Of a DNA stretch of 42,073 bases, positions 16,241 to 24,508 are shown piece by piece (position 1 is the stretch's first letter; each line of letters opens with the position of its first letter). A program made the position numbers and the translations under genes. This DNA comes from UBA10649 sp963700255 (GTDB taxonomy: Bacteria > Actinomycetota > Actinomycetes > S36-B12). The notes beneath the pieces were generated by a model. That model had not been told where the DNA came from. It made no database searches and saw only the letters and a program-made list of their open reading frames with translations. The stretch covers positions 1 through 42,073 of the forward strand of contig CAVOWW010000043.1 in the NCBI GenBank assembly GCA_963700255.1. Direction: 5' to 3'.

Positions 16241-17026
16241 GTGATCGTCATCAAGCGCCCCATGCGCCCCATGCGCCTCTCCTGGGTCGCGCTGGCGCTC
16301 GGGCTGGCCCTCACCGGGCTGACCGCCCCCACGGCTGCGGCCGCGGAGCCGCCCTACCACCCGTCCCGGCTCGCGAACGTGGGCACGGCCGGCCAGGTGA
16401 TCGTGGTGACGGCGCCGTCATGGAGCTCCACGACCGCGACCCTGCGCGCCTACGAGCGTGACGGGGACGGCGGCTGGCGTGAGGTGATCGGCGCCACCCC
16501 GGCGCGCCTCGGCTGGAGCGGGCTCTACCGCGCCGACCAGCGTCGCCAGGGGACCGGCAAGACCCCCGCCGGCACGTTCGCGATCCCGCGCGCGTTCGGC
16601 CGACTCGCGGATCCCGGCACCGAGCTGCCGTACCGGGCCTTCGACCGGGACGACGCCTGGACCTACGACCCCGCACGCCCGGCGACCTACAACGTCTACC
16701 AGACCGCCCGCGCGGGCTGGGCCGGCTCCGGCGGCTACGCCGAGCACCTGTGGTCGTACGGGCGCCAGTACAACTACGTCGCCGTCATGGACTACAACCT
16801 GCCCGGTGGCCCGATCACCACGGGTGCGGACGGCGTCCGCCGCGCGGCCGCACCCGCCGACACGAAGGCCGGCGGGGGGATCTTCCTGCACGTGACGAAC
16901 GGCAAGGTCACCGCCGGCTGCATCGCGATCCCGCAGCGTCAGATGCGGGATGTGCTGCGCTGGCTGGACCCTGATCGGAAGCCGGTCATCGTCGTCGGCC
17001 CGGAATCGGCCATCACCCGCATGTGA
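16241..17026 (+). CDS. Secreted L,D-transpeptidase-like (YkuD-fold) protein
   Basis: The protein has up to 261 residues with a basic N-terminus, a hydrophobic core and a signal-peptidase site near TAAAA-EPP. The catalytic-type motif FLHVTNGKVTAGCIAIP, with a His and a downstream GCI cysteine, matches the L,D-transpeptidase fold, and GTGKTPAGTF is the conserved early motif. Such proteins form 3-3 crosslinks or anchor proteins in peptidoglycan, but this branch is divergent from classical HxxxxxSHGC enzymes and the activity is inferred. The start is uncertain between GTG 16241 and ATGs at 16262 and 16271; the -10-like box favours 16241. It is convergent with the nitrilase gene, 12 bases apart. 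Confidence 0.8.
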   Translation: MIVIKRPMRPMRLSWVALALGLALTGLTAPTAAAAEPPYHPSRLANVGTAGQVIVVTAPSWSSTTATLRAYERDGDGGWREVIGATPARLGWSGLYRADQRRQGTGKTPAGTFAIPRAFGRLADPGTELPYRAFDRDDAWTYDPARPATYNVYQTARAGWAGSGGYAEHLWSYGRQYNYVAVMDYNLPGGPITTGADGVRRAAAPADTKAGGGIFLHVTNGKVTAGCIAIPQRQMRDVLRWLDPDRKPVIVVGPESAITRM

Positions 17027-17038
17027 CCTCGTTCAGAG

Positions 17039-17824
17039 TCAGCCGATCGTGATGTCGTCGAGCACGGGGAACTCCTCTCGCCACCGCACGCTCGCCTCGG
17101 GATCGACGTCGACGACCAGGACCTCCTCGTCGGTTCCCGCCTGAGACACCACCGCGCCCTTGGGGTCGACGACGACTGAGTGACCGCCGAGCCGGATGCC
17201 GGGCTGCTCCCCGACCTCGTTGCAGGCCACGAACCAGGCCTGGTTCTCGATCGCCCGGGCCCGCGTGAGGATGTCCCAGTGCTCGATGCGAGGCGTCGGC
17301 CAGCCCGACGTCAGCAGGAAGGCGGTGGCCCCGCCTTCGGTCAGCGCACGGAAGAGCTCCGGGAAGCGCAGGTCGTAGCAGGTGGCCAGCCCCGTCGACC
17401 CGAGCGGCGTCTCGACGACGAACAGCTCGTCGCCACCGCTCATGAGCACGGTCTCGCCCCCGTCGAAGCCGAACAGGTGGACCTTGCGGTAGCTGGCCAT
17501 GAGGCTGCCGTCAGGCGCGAACAGCACGCTGGTGTTGTAGTGCCTGCCGTCCGCCGCGAGCTCGCAGAAGGACCCGCCGTGCAGCCACGTCGAGTGCTGC
17601 GCCGCGAGTCCGCTGAGGGCGCTCACCAGCGGCCCGTCCAGCGGCTGCGCGTGCTCGCGTGCCGCATCGACGTCGAACGCCCCGACGTGCCACAGCTCGG
17701 GCAGCATCACGAGGTCGGCCTGGGGAGCCGTGCGGTCGACGAGCTCGAGGCCGCGGGTGACGCGGCTGGCCACCGGCTCGGTGCTGGAGCAGTCGAGCTG
17801 GATCAGGCCGAGGCGTACCGTCAT
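17039..17824 (-). CDS. Carbon-nitrogen hydrolase (nitrilase superfamily amidase)
   Basis: This 261-residue enzyme shows the full Glu-Lys-Cys triad: E43 in LPELWH, K114 in SYRKVHLF and C149 in ATCYDLRFPE. Length and the CYDLRFPE motif place it with single-domain omega-amidase/Nit-like hydrolases, which deaminate omega-amides or repair deaminated glutathione-type products; the actual substrate cannot be read from the sequence. The ATG at 17824 is preceded by TAGAGT six bases upstream and no Shine-Dalgarno, which implies a leaderless message. It diverges from the MDMPI-like gene across 43 bases. Confidence 0.9.
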   Translation of the reverse strand: MTVRLGLIQLDCSSTEPVASRVTRGLELVDRTAPQADLVMLPELWHVGAFDVDAAREHAQPLDGPLVSALSGLAAQHSTWLHGGSFCELAADGRHYNTSVLFAPDGSLMASYRKVHLFGFDGGETVLMSGGDELFVVETPLGSTGLATCYDLRFPELFRALTEGGATAFLLTSGWPTPRIEHWDILTRARAIENQAWFVACNEVGEQPGIRLGGHSVVVDPKGAVVSQAGTDEEVLVVDVDPEASVRWREEFPVLDDITIG

Positions 17825-17830
17825 GCGCCG

Positions 17831-17836
17831 ACTCTA
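17831..17836 (-). promoter_or_regulatory. Leaderless-type -10 element (TAGAGT) of the amidase gene
   Basis: TAGAGT on the minus strand ends six bases before the ATG at 17824. It lies only 20 bases from the -10 element of the divergent gene. Confidence 0.5.
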
Positions 17837-17855
17837 CGACGCCGTCGACGGCGGG

Positions 17856-17861
17856 TAGCGT
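17856..17861 (+). promoter_or_regulatory. Leaderless-type -10 element (TAGCGT) of the MDMPI-like gene
   Basis: TAGCGT ends six bases before the ATG at 17868. Its -35 region must overlap the -10 element of the divergent amidase gene. Confidence 0.5.
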
Positions 17862-17867
17862 GCCGCC

Positions 17868-18719
17868 ATGGAGCCATCAGCCACCGAGCCCACCGTCCCC
17901 GAGCCCACCGTCCCCGAGCTCATCGACCTCTGGCAGTCGGCCCTCGACACGGTGGCGGCTTTGGGTGATGCGGCGACCGACGAGCAGTGGCGACTGCCGA
18001 CCCCGTGCCCCGGCTGGTCGGTCGGCGACGTCGTGGCCCATCTCGTCGACATCGAGCTGATGATGGCCGGCGCCCCGCGACCGGACCACGAGCCCGACTG
18101 GTCCACGCTGCCGCATGTGCAGGCCGACTTCGGCAGGTTCACCGAGGTCGGCGTGGACGTCCGTCGCCAGCATGCGCGCGTGGACGTGCTCGCCGAGCTC
18201 CGGGAGACCATCGAGCTGCGACGCTCCCAGCTCGACGCGGTGCCGGAGGGGGCGGAGGTCATCGGGCCGTTCGGGAATCCCACCACCATGGACCGGCTGC
18301 TGCGGATCAGGATCTTCGACACCTGGGCGCACCAGCAGGACATCCGAGCGGCCGTCGGGCTCGACGACGGGTGGGACACGCCCGCCGCGGCCGTGTCGCA
18401 GGAGCAGATCGTGCGCGCGCTGCCCTACATCTGGGCGCGCAGCGTCGGTGCTCCGGAGGGTGCCACCGTGCGCGTCCAGATCACCGATCCGAGCCTGGCG
18501 CGCGACGTTGCCGTCAGGTCCGCCGCCGACGGGAAGGGCGAGCCCGTCGAGCCCGGACCGGATGCGACCGTGTGGCTGACGGCCGCGTGGCCCGACCTCA
18601 TGCGCCTCGCCTGCGGTCGCGTCGATGCGACGGATCCGCAGCTGCGGGCGCGGCTGGTCCTGCGCGGGGATGCGGCCCTCGCCGAGGCCCTGCTGCCCGC
18701 GCTGTCGATCACCCCCTAG
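17868..18719 (+). CDS. Maleylpyruvate isomerase N-terminal/DinB-like (mycothiol-dependent type) protein
   Basis: This 283-residue protein begins with the MDMPI/DinB four-helix domain: TPCPGWSVGDVVAHLVDIE (metal-binding His) and FDTWAHQQDIRAA (second His). A C-terminal domain of about 90 residues follows, ending in a sterol-carrier-like segment. The family includes mycothiol-dependent maleylpyruvate isomerase and many uncharacterised actinobacterial enzymes assumed to use mycothiol; which thiol reaction this one performs is unknown. The N-terminus contains EPTVP twice, from a perfect 15-bp tandem duplication. Its stop overlaps the convergent E2 gene by four bases. Confidence 0.85.
   Translation: MEPSATEPTVPEPTVPELIDLWQSALDTVAALGDAATDEQWRLPTPCPGWSVGDVVAHLVDIELMMAGAPRPDHEPDWSTLPHVQADFGRFTEVGVDVRRQHARVDVLAELRETIELRRSQLDAVPEGAEVIGPFGNPTTMDRLLRIRIFDTWAHQQDIRAAVGLDDGWDTPAAAVSQEQIVRALPYIWARSVGAPEGATVRVQITDPSLARDVAVRSAADGKGEPVEPGPDATVWLTAAWPDLMRLACGRVDATDPQLRARLVLRGDAALAEALLPALSITP
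17886..17915 (+). repeat. Perfect 15-bp tandem duplication inside the MDMPI-like gene
   Basis: GAGCCCACCGTCCCC occurs twice without a gap and encodes EPTVP-EPTVP in the N-terminal extension ahead of the folded domain. A partial third copy (GAGCT) follows. The unit is a multiple of three, so copy number could vary without breaking the frame. Confidence 0.9.
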
Positions 18720-20011
18720 GCCGGCGGGTCCTCGCGATCGAGCATCAGCGCCATCGCGGGGTCCTCGAGGAACTCGGCCACGGACCGCAGCGCGCGGGAG
18801 CCCAGTGCCCCGTCGATGACGCGGTGGTCGAACGACAGCGTCAACTGCATGACCGGCCGCGCCACGACCTGGCCCCCGACGACCCACGCGCGTTCCAGGA
18901 TGCGGCCCATGGCGAGGATCGCGGTCTGACCGGGGCTGAGGATGGGCGTCCCGCCGTCGACGCCGAAGACGCCGATGTTCGTGAGGGAGATCGTGCCCCC
19001 GGTGAGGTCCGCCGGAGTGGACCGCCCGGCGCGTGCTGTCTCGATCAGCGCCTGCACGGCGCGAGCCAGGTCGAGCAGTCCCAGGTGCGACGCGCCCTTG
19101 ATCGTCGGGACGAGGAGCCCGCGCGGGGTGTCCGCCGCGATCCCGAGGCTCACCTCCGAGTGCACCATGACGTGCGGCCCGTCGGGAGCCTCGACCCACG
19201 TGGAGTTGATCATCGGATAGCGCACCGCCGCCCGGATGAGGCCGGCCGCGACGAGGATCATCGGCGAGATGCGCAGGTCGCCGGCACCGGGCAGCTCGCG
19301 CAGGCGCGCGATGGCGTCCATCGCCCTGCTCATGTCGACATCGACCCACTCGGTCACGTGCGGGGCAGTGAAGGCCGACTGCACCATGGCATCCGCCATC
19401 GCCCGGTGGACGCCACGGACAGGGACCCGCTCACCCGGCGCGACCGCCGGCACCACGACGCGGGTGGGTGCGTTCACGGCAGCTGCCGGTGCCGTCCCCG
19501 GACTCGCGCCCACGACGTCTGCGCGCGTCACCTCCCCGGCCGCACCGGTCGGGGTCACCGTCGCCAGGTCGACCCCGAGGTCCCGGGCGAGCTTGCGCAC
19601 CGGCGGCTTGGCGCGGGCGGAGGCGCTCGCCGGTGACTCGGCGGCTGGCGAGCTCGGCCCGGCGGTCGTCGGGGCATCCCGGCGCTGCCGCCGCCGGGGC
19701 TCCGCCGCGCCCTCGCGCACTCCGTAGCCCACGAGAACGGCCTGGCGCTCCGACGAAGGCGGAGCGTCCGGCGTCTCGACGGTGATGATGGGCGAGCCCA
19801 CCGGCACGATCGAACCCTCCGTGACGAGCAGCTCGGCGACCGTTCCCGCGAACGGGCACGGCAGCTCGACGGACGCCTTGGCGGTCTCGATCTCGACGAT
19901 CATCTGGTTCACCTTGACGACGTCGCCGGGACGCACGTGCCAGCGGAGGATCTCGGCCTCGGTGAGCCCCTCCCCGACGTCGGGGAGGGCGAAGGCGCGC
20001 ACCTCGCTCAT
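18716..20011 (-). CDS. bkdC: Branched-chain 2-oxoacid dehydrogenase E2 (dihydrolipoyl acyltransferase)
   Basis: This 431-residue protein has the standard E2 order. An N-terminal lipoyl domain carries the lipoylated Lys in EIETAKASVELP (about residue 44), followed by a Pro/Ala/Ser linker. A peripheral subunit-binding domain comes next (KPPVRKLARDLGVDL to GEVTRADV, about residues 138-170), then the catalytic acyltransferase with LSFDHRVIDGALGSR near the C-terminus. It moves the acyl group from E1-bound thiamine to CoA. GAGGTGA overlapping the E1-beta stop precedes the ATG. The complex also needs E3 (dihydrolipoamide dehydrogenase), which is not in this window. Confidence 0.93.
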   Translation of the reverse strand: MSEVRAFALPDVGEGLTEAEILRWHVRPGDVVKVNQMIVEIETAKASVELPCPFAGTVAELLVTEGSIVPVGSPIITVETPDAPPSSERQAVLVGYGVREGAAEPRRRQRRDAPTTAGPSSPAAESPASASARAKPPVRKLARDLGVDLATVTPTGAAGEVTRADVVGASPGTAPAAAVNAPTRVVVPAVAPGERVPVRGVHRAMADAMVQSAFTAPHVTEWVDVDMSRAMDAIARLRELPGAGDLRISPMILVAAGLIRAAVRYPMINSTWVEAPDGPHVMVHSEVSLGIAADTPRGLLVPTIKGASHLGLLDLARAVQALIETARAGRSTPADLTGGTISLTNIGVFGVDGGTPILSPGQTAILAMGRILERAWVVGGQVVARPVMQLTLSFDHRVIDGALGSRALRSVAEFLEDPAMALMLDREDPPA

Positions 20012-20023
20012 CGCGTCGTCACC

Positions 20024-20998
20024 TCAGTACGCCATTGCCCGGTCGACGGCATCGAGCACCCGGTCCAGATCCGGCAGGAAGTGCTCCTCCAGCCGGCTGG
20101 CCGGGTAGGGGATGTCGTAGCCGGTCACGCGCAGCACCGGCGCCTCGAGCGAGTAGAAGCAGCGCTCCGTCACCTGCGCGGCGATCTCCGCCCCCAGTCC
20201 CAGGGTGGACGATGCCTCGTGGACGACGACAAGTCGGCCGGTGCGCTCGACCGAGGCGGCCACCGTGTCGATGTCGAGGGGGGACAGGGACTGAAGGTCG
20301 ATCACCTCGAGGTCGGCGTCCTCGCTGGCGTCGGCGGCGTCGAGGCAGGTGCGCACCATCGGTCCGTAGCAGACGACGGTGACGTCGGATCCAGGGCGAG
20401 CGACGCGCGCGCGCCACGGGTCCGGGGCAGTCGCGGGAGACGACTCCGTCACCTCGCCCTTCTCCCAGTAGCGGCGCTTGGGCTCGAAGTACACCACCGG
20501 GTCATCGCACGCGATGGCCTGCTGGATCGTCATGTACGCGGCCTCGGGGTTGCTGGGCGTCAGCACCCGCAGGCCGGCCGTGTGGGCGAAGTAGGCCTCC
20601 GGCGACTCGCTGTGATGCTCGACGGCACCGATGCCGCCGCCGTACGGGATCCGGATCACGAGTGGCATGCGCACGGCCCCCTCCGTCCGGCGCAGGGTCT
20701 TCGCCACCTGCGACACGATCTGGTCGAAGGCCGGGTAGACGAATCCGTCGAACTGGATCTCGACGACGGGACGGTACCCGCGCATCGCCATGCCGACCGC
20801 GGCACCGACGATCCCGCTCTCCGCGAGCGGGGCATCGATGACCCGGTGCTCGCCGAAGTCCTTCTGCAGGCCATCGGTGATGCGGAAGACTCCCCCGAGC
20901 CTGCCGATGTCCTCACCCATGAGGACCACCTTGGGATCGCGCTCCATCGCGCACCGGAGTCCGGCATTGAGGGCCTTGGCCATGGTGAGCACGGTCAT
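20024..20998 (-). CDS. bkdB: Branched-chain 2-oxoacid dehydrogenase E1 beta subunit
   Basis: This 324-residue transketolase-type subunit starts MTVLTMAKALNAGLR and contains the conserved LMGEDIGRLGGVFRIT, DAPLAESGIVGAAVGMA and GYRPVVEIQF segments, plus the C-terminal transketolase domain (VVHEASSTLGLGAEIAA). With E1 alpha it forms the heterotetramer that decarboxylates branched-chain 2-oxoacids on thiamine diphosphate. Its ATG overlaps the E1-alpha stop (ATGA), and 12 bases separate it from E2. Pyruvate-type E1 cannot be fully excluded by eye, but gene order and the separate alpha and beta subunits fit the bkdABC arrangement of actinobacteria. Confidence 0.92.
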   Translation of the reverse strand: MTVLTMAKALNAGLRCAMERDPKVVLMGEDIGRLGGVFRITDGLQKDFGEHRVIDAPLAESGIVGAAVGMAMRGYRPVVEIQFDGFVYPAFDQIVSQVAKTLRRTEGAVRMPLVIRIPYGGGIGAVEHHSESPEAYFAHTAGLRVLTPSNPEAAYMTIQQAIACDDPVVYFEPKRRYWEKGEVTESSPATAPDPWRARVARPGSDVTVVCYGPMVRTCLDAADASEDADLEVIDLQSLSPLDIDTVAASVERTGRLVVVHEASSTLGLGAEIAAQVTERCFYSLEAPVLRVTGYDIPYPASRLEEHFLPDLDRVLDAVDRAMAY

Positions 20999-22081
20999 GA
21001 TCCGCTCCCGTCCACGAATGCGGCCTCGTACTCCTGCAGCCTCATGCGCTGCCGTTCGAGGGGGGCGTGGGGCTCGGCATACACATGGTCGAACATGGAG
21101 GCCGGCGCGGGTTCCGGCATCGCCCGCACGCCGTCACGCACGAGGATCGCGAGCTCGTCGGCCTCGTGCTCGATCTGGTCGAAGTAGCCGCGGTCGGCGA
21201 TCCCCTGCCGGGCGAGGAACACCTTGAGCCGCTCGATCGGATCGCGCAGCCGCCAGATCTCCAGCTCCCCCGCATGTCGGTAGCGCGTGGGGTCGTCGGA
21301 CGTCGTGTGGGCCGCCATGCGATACGTGTAGGCCTCGATGAACGTCGGCCCGCCGCCCGTGCGCGCCCGCTCGAGCGCCTCCCGCGTGACCGCCATCACC
21401 GCGAGGATGTCGTTGCCGTCGACCTGGACGCCGGGGAAGCCGAACCCCGCAGCGCGCTCGTAGAGCGGAACGCGGTTGTTGCGATCACGGGGCGAGGAGA
21501 TCGCCCACTGGTTGTTCTGGCAGAAGAACACGACCGGGGCGTTGAACACCGCACCGAAGACGAAGGCCTCGTTCACGTCGCCCTCGTCGGTCGCGCCGTC
21601 GCCGAAGTAGGCGATCACCGCGTCGTCGGTGCCGTCCAGCTGCACGCCCATCGCATAGCCGACGCCGTGCAGCGCCTGATTGCCGATGACGATCGTGTAG
21701 ATCGCGCAGCCACGCGCGTTCGGATCCCAGCCGCCCGTCGTGACGCCCCGGAACATGGACAGGATCTCGAGCGGCGGCACGCCCCTGCTCCATGTCACGC
21801 CGTGGTCGCGATACGTCGGGAAGGCGAAGTCGTGGGGGCGAAGGCTCCGGGCCGAGCCCACCTGCGCCGCCTCCTGGCCCAGGCTCGACGCCCACAGGCC
21901 CAGCTCGCCCTGGCGCTGGAGGGCGGTGGCCTCGGCATCGATCCGGCGGACGAGCACCATGTCGCGGTAGAGGCCGCGGAGCTCGCACGTCGCCGAGGGT
22001 GATGTCGAAGTCAGGATGGTGGACCCGCTCCCCCTCCGGGGTCAGCAGCTGCACCGCCGAACCGAGCGCTCCGTCGCTCAT
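20995..22081 (-). CDS. bkdA: Branched-chain 2-oxoacid dehydrogenase E1 alpha subunit (frameshifted near N-terminus)
   Basis: The thiamine-diphosphate motif GDGATDEGDVNEAF...NN is intact, as are WASSLGQEAAQVG and the phosphorylation-loop-like HTTSDDPTRYR. The N-terminal 30 residues (MSDGALGSAVQLLTPEGERV...) lie in another frame. The shift falls near 21985, where GTGCGAGCTC must lose one base (or gain two) to give ELRGLYRDMVLVRRID. The span of 1087 bases (3n+1) agrees. The ATG at 22081 has GGAGG seven to eight bases upstream. This is the first gene of the bkdABC operon and diverges from dosR across about 96 bases. Confidence 0.88.
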
Positions 22082-22177
22082 GCGACACCTCCGAGGCCAT
22101 CCTGCACTGCGGGCCCGCCCTCGGTCACGCATTCGACGTGTCCACCCGGATCCGGGCCGTGGTGCACAATGACGCCC

Positions 22178-22846
22178 ATGACCGCTACCCCCCAGGACGG
22201 CCCCATTCGCGTGTTCCTCATGGACGACCATGAGATCGTCCGCCGCGGGCTGGCCGACCTGATCGGTCTCGAACGGGACATGGAGGTCGTCGGCGAGGCC
22301 GGCTCGACCGCGGATGCCCTCCATCGCATCCCGGCGGCGCGGCCCAACGTGGCGGTGCTCGACGTGCGCCTCCCCGACGGCAGCGGCGTCGAGGTCTGCC
22401 GGGAGGTCCGCTCCTCGATGCCGGACGTGCACTGCCTGATGCTGACCTCCTACGCCGACGACGAGGCCCTCTTCGACGCCATCATGGCGGGCGCCTCCGG
22501 CTACGTCCTGAAGGAGATCCGCGGCAACGACCTGATCGACGCGATCCGCCAGGTGGCGTCGGGCAAGTCGCTGCTCGACCCGATGGCCACGCAGCGCGTG
22601 CTGGAGCGCCTGCGCAACGGCGAGAAGCACGACACCCGCCTCGACGCACTGTCCGACCAGGAGAAGCGCATCCTCGAGCTCATCGGCGACGGCCTCACCA
22701 ACCGCCAGATCGGCGAGCAGATGCACCTCGCCGAGAAGACCGTCAAGAACTACGTGTCGAGCCTGCTCGCGAAGCTCGGCATGGAGCGCCGCACGCAGGC
22801 GGCCGCCTACGTCGCCCGCATGTCAGTCGAGAACGAGCACCGCTAG
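22178..22846 (+). CDS. dosR: DosR/DevR-like response regulator (NarL family)
   Basis: This protein of about 222 residues has a receiver domain (MDDHEIVRRGLADLIG; phospho-acceptor Asp in VAVLDVRLPDG) and a C-terminal LuxR-type helix-turn-helix (LTNRQIGEQMHLAEKTVKNYVSSLL). The strings LDVRLPDG, LTSYADDEALFDAIMAGASGYV and LLAKLGMERRTQAA closely follow mycobacterial DosR, the regulator of the hypoxia/NO dormancy regulon. An ATG at 22169 is possible; I prefer 22178 because CACAAT lies seven bases upstream and family members begin just before the receiver. It faces dosS tail-to-tail with a four-base overlap, rather than sharing an operon as in mycobacteria. Confidence 0.9.
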   Translation: MTATPQDGPIRVFLMDDHEIVRRGLADLIGLERDMEVVGEAGSTADALHRIPAARPNVAVLDVRLPDGSGVEVCREVRSSMPDVHCLMLTSYADDEALFDAIMAGASGYVLKEIRGNDLIDAIRQVASGKSLLDPMATQRVLERLRNGEKHDTRLDALSDQEKRILELIGDGLTNRQIGEQMHLAEKTVKNYVSSLLAKLGMERRTQAAAYVARMSVENEHR

Positions 22847-24504
22847 ACGGCGTCGAGCGGCACGCGCCACGTGAGGCGAGTGCCGCCCGCCTCGGAGACG
22901 CGCTCGATCCGGCAGCTGCCGCCGAGATCCTGCGCGCGGGCAGAGATGTTGGCCACGCCCGAGCGCCGGCCCGAGCCCTCAGTGTCGATCCCGACCCCGT
23001 CGTCCGTCACGACCAGCACGACGTGCCCACTGTCGATCTGCACGATGACCTCGACGCGCTTCGCGTCGGCATGCTTGGCCGCGTTGGTGAGCGCCTCGCG
23101 CAGCGCCGCGACGAGCTGGTCCGCCGCCTCCAGCGTGAGCATCGAGTCGACCGGCCCCGCGAACCGCACTGCCGGCTCGAACCCCAGCAGGGCTGCGGAC
23201 TGGGAGGTCTCGCGCAGGACCCGCCCGCGGGCGCTCGACGTGGGCCCCTCGACGGGCTCGTGCAGGGCGAAGATCGTCTGGCGGATCTCCTTGATGGTCT
23301 CGTCGAGCTCGTCCACTGCTCGCGACACGCGCTCGGCCGCCGCATCCGGCACGTCGTCGATCCTGGTCGTGCCCTGCAGCATCATCCCCGTGGCGAACAG
23401 CCGCTGGATGACCAGGTCGTGCAGGTCGCGGGCGATGCGATCCCGGTCCTCGTAGACGGCGAGCCGCTCGTGCTCGCGGCGTGCCTGCGCGAGGACGAGG
23501 GTGACGGCCGCCTGCGAGCCGAACGAGCCGGCAAGGTCGAGGACGTCACGAGGGAAGTGACTGTGCTCATCGCCCCAGACGAGCATGAGGACGCCGAGGG
23601 CGCGGTCCGACGTGCTGAGCGGCGTGACCAGGGCTGGTCCGTACCCACTGACGCCCGGACCCAGTGCCAGGACCTCGGTGCTGGACGCCTCGATCCTGCT
23701 GGCGCCGTCCGCATACGCCGCATAGGCCAGCGACTCCCGCGGAACCCGCTGGCCCTCCCACGCGCCCACGATGTCGAGGACGTCGCGCGCACCCTGGCCG
23801 ATCTCCTCGTCGCGGCCGTCGACGATCTCGACGACGAGATCGTCGTCGTCGTCCGGCAGGGCGACGAGCGCCACGTCGGCGCCGGTCAGCGTGCGGGCCC
23901 GGTTGGCCACGAGCGCGAGGACCTCCTCCGGGTCCGTGCCGGCGAGGACCGAGTTCGCGATGTCGGCCACCGCCTGCTGCCACTGCTCGCGTTGCCGCGT
24001 GCGCTCGTAGAGGCGCGAGTTCTCGATGGCCACCGCGGCTGCGGCAGCGAGCGCCATGACGGTGCGCTCGTCCTCGGACGTGAAGCCGGTGCCCGTGCGC
24101 TTCTCGGTGAGGTAGAGGTTGCCGAACACCTCGCCCCGCACGCGGACCGGAACGCCGAGGAACGACGCCATGTGCGGGTGGCCCGGCGGGAAGCCCGCCG
24201 AGGACGGGTGGGAGGCCAGGTTCTCGAGGCGGATCGGCACCGGGTGATCGACGAGGAGTCCGAGGATGCCGTCGCCGGTCGGCAGGTCGCCGATCCGCGC
24301 GGCCGTCGCTCCGTCGATGCCCACGTGGACGAACTCACCGAGCCGGCCGTCCGCGTTGATCACGCCCAGTGCGCCGTACGTCGCATCGACGAGCTCGACC
24401 GCCGCCTGGACGATGCGCCTGAGCGTGGCGCCGAGCTCGAGTCCTGCAGCGACCGACACGACGGCGGTGAACAGCCCGCGGTCACGGTCGGATTGCTGCA
24501 TCAC
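22843..24504 (-). CDS. dosS: DosS/DosT-like heme sensor histidine kinase
   Basis: This 553-residue kinase has two GAF domains (about residues 20-160 and 185-330), a HisKA_3 dimerisation helix with the phosphorylated His in RDLHDLVIQRLF, and an HATPase domain (ALTNAAKHAD; TDDGVGID). GAF-A keeps the proximal heme ligand: GFPPGHPHMASFLGVPVRVR aligns with the segment around His149 of mycobacterial DosS, giving H109 here. It therefore likely senses O2, NO or CO and phosphorylates DosR. The N-terminal region of about 45 residues before GAF-A in DosS is missing; an in-frame TAG at 24514-24516 rules out extension. It lies four bases after cydC, and TAGGCT six bases before the GTG suggests its own leaderless promoter. 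Confidence 0.9.
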   Translation of the reverse strand: MMQQSDRDRGLFTAVVSVAAGLELGATLRRIVQAAVELVDATYGALGVINADGRLGEFVHVGIDGATAARIGDLPTGDGILGLLVDHPVPIRLENLASHPSSAGFPPGHPHMASFLGVPVRVRGEVFGNLYLTEKRTGTGFTSEDERTVMALAAAAAVAIENSRLYERTRQREQWQQAVADIANSVLAGTDPEEVLALVANRARTLTGADVALVALPDDDDDLVVEIVDGRDEEIGQGARDVLDIVGAWEGQRVPRESLAYAAYADGASRIEASSTEVLALGPGVSGYGPALVTPLSTSDRALGVLMLVWGDEHSHFPRDVLDLAGSFGSQAAVTLVLAQARREHERLAVYEDRDRIARDLHDLVIQRLFATGMMLQGTTRIDDVPDAAAERVSRAVDELDETIKEIRQTIFALHEPVEGPTSSARGRVLRETSQSAALLGFEPAVRFAGPVDSMLTLEAADQLVAALREALTNAAKHADAKRVEVIVQIDSGHVVLVVTDDGVGIDTEGSGRRSGVANISARAQDLGGSCRIERVSEAGGTRLTWRVPLDAV

Positions 24505-24508
24505 GCCG

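Noticed and set aside
22082..22177. DosR box in front of dosR (autoregulation)
   Set aside because: The bkdA-dosR gap holds no GGGAC...GTCC dyad; only a weak -10-like CACAAT was seen.
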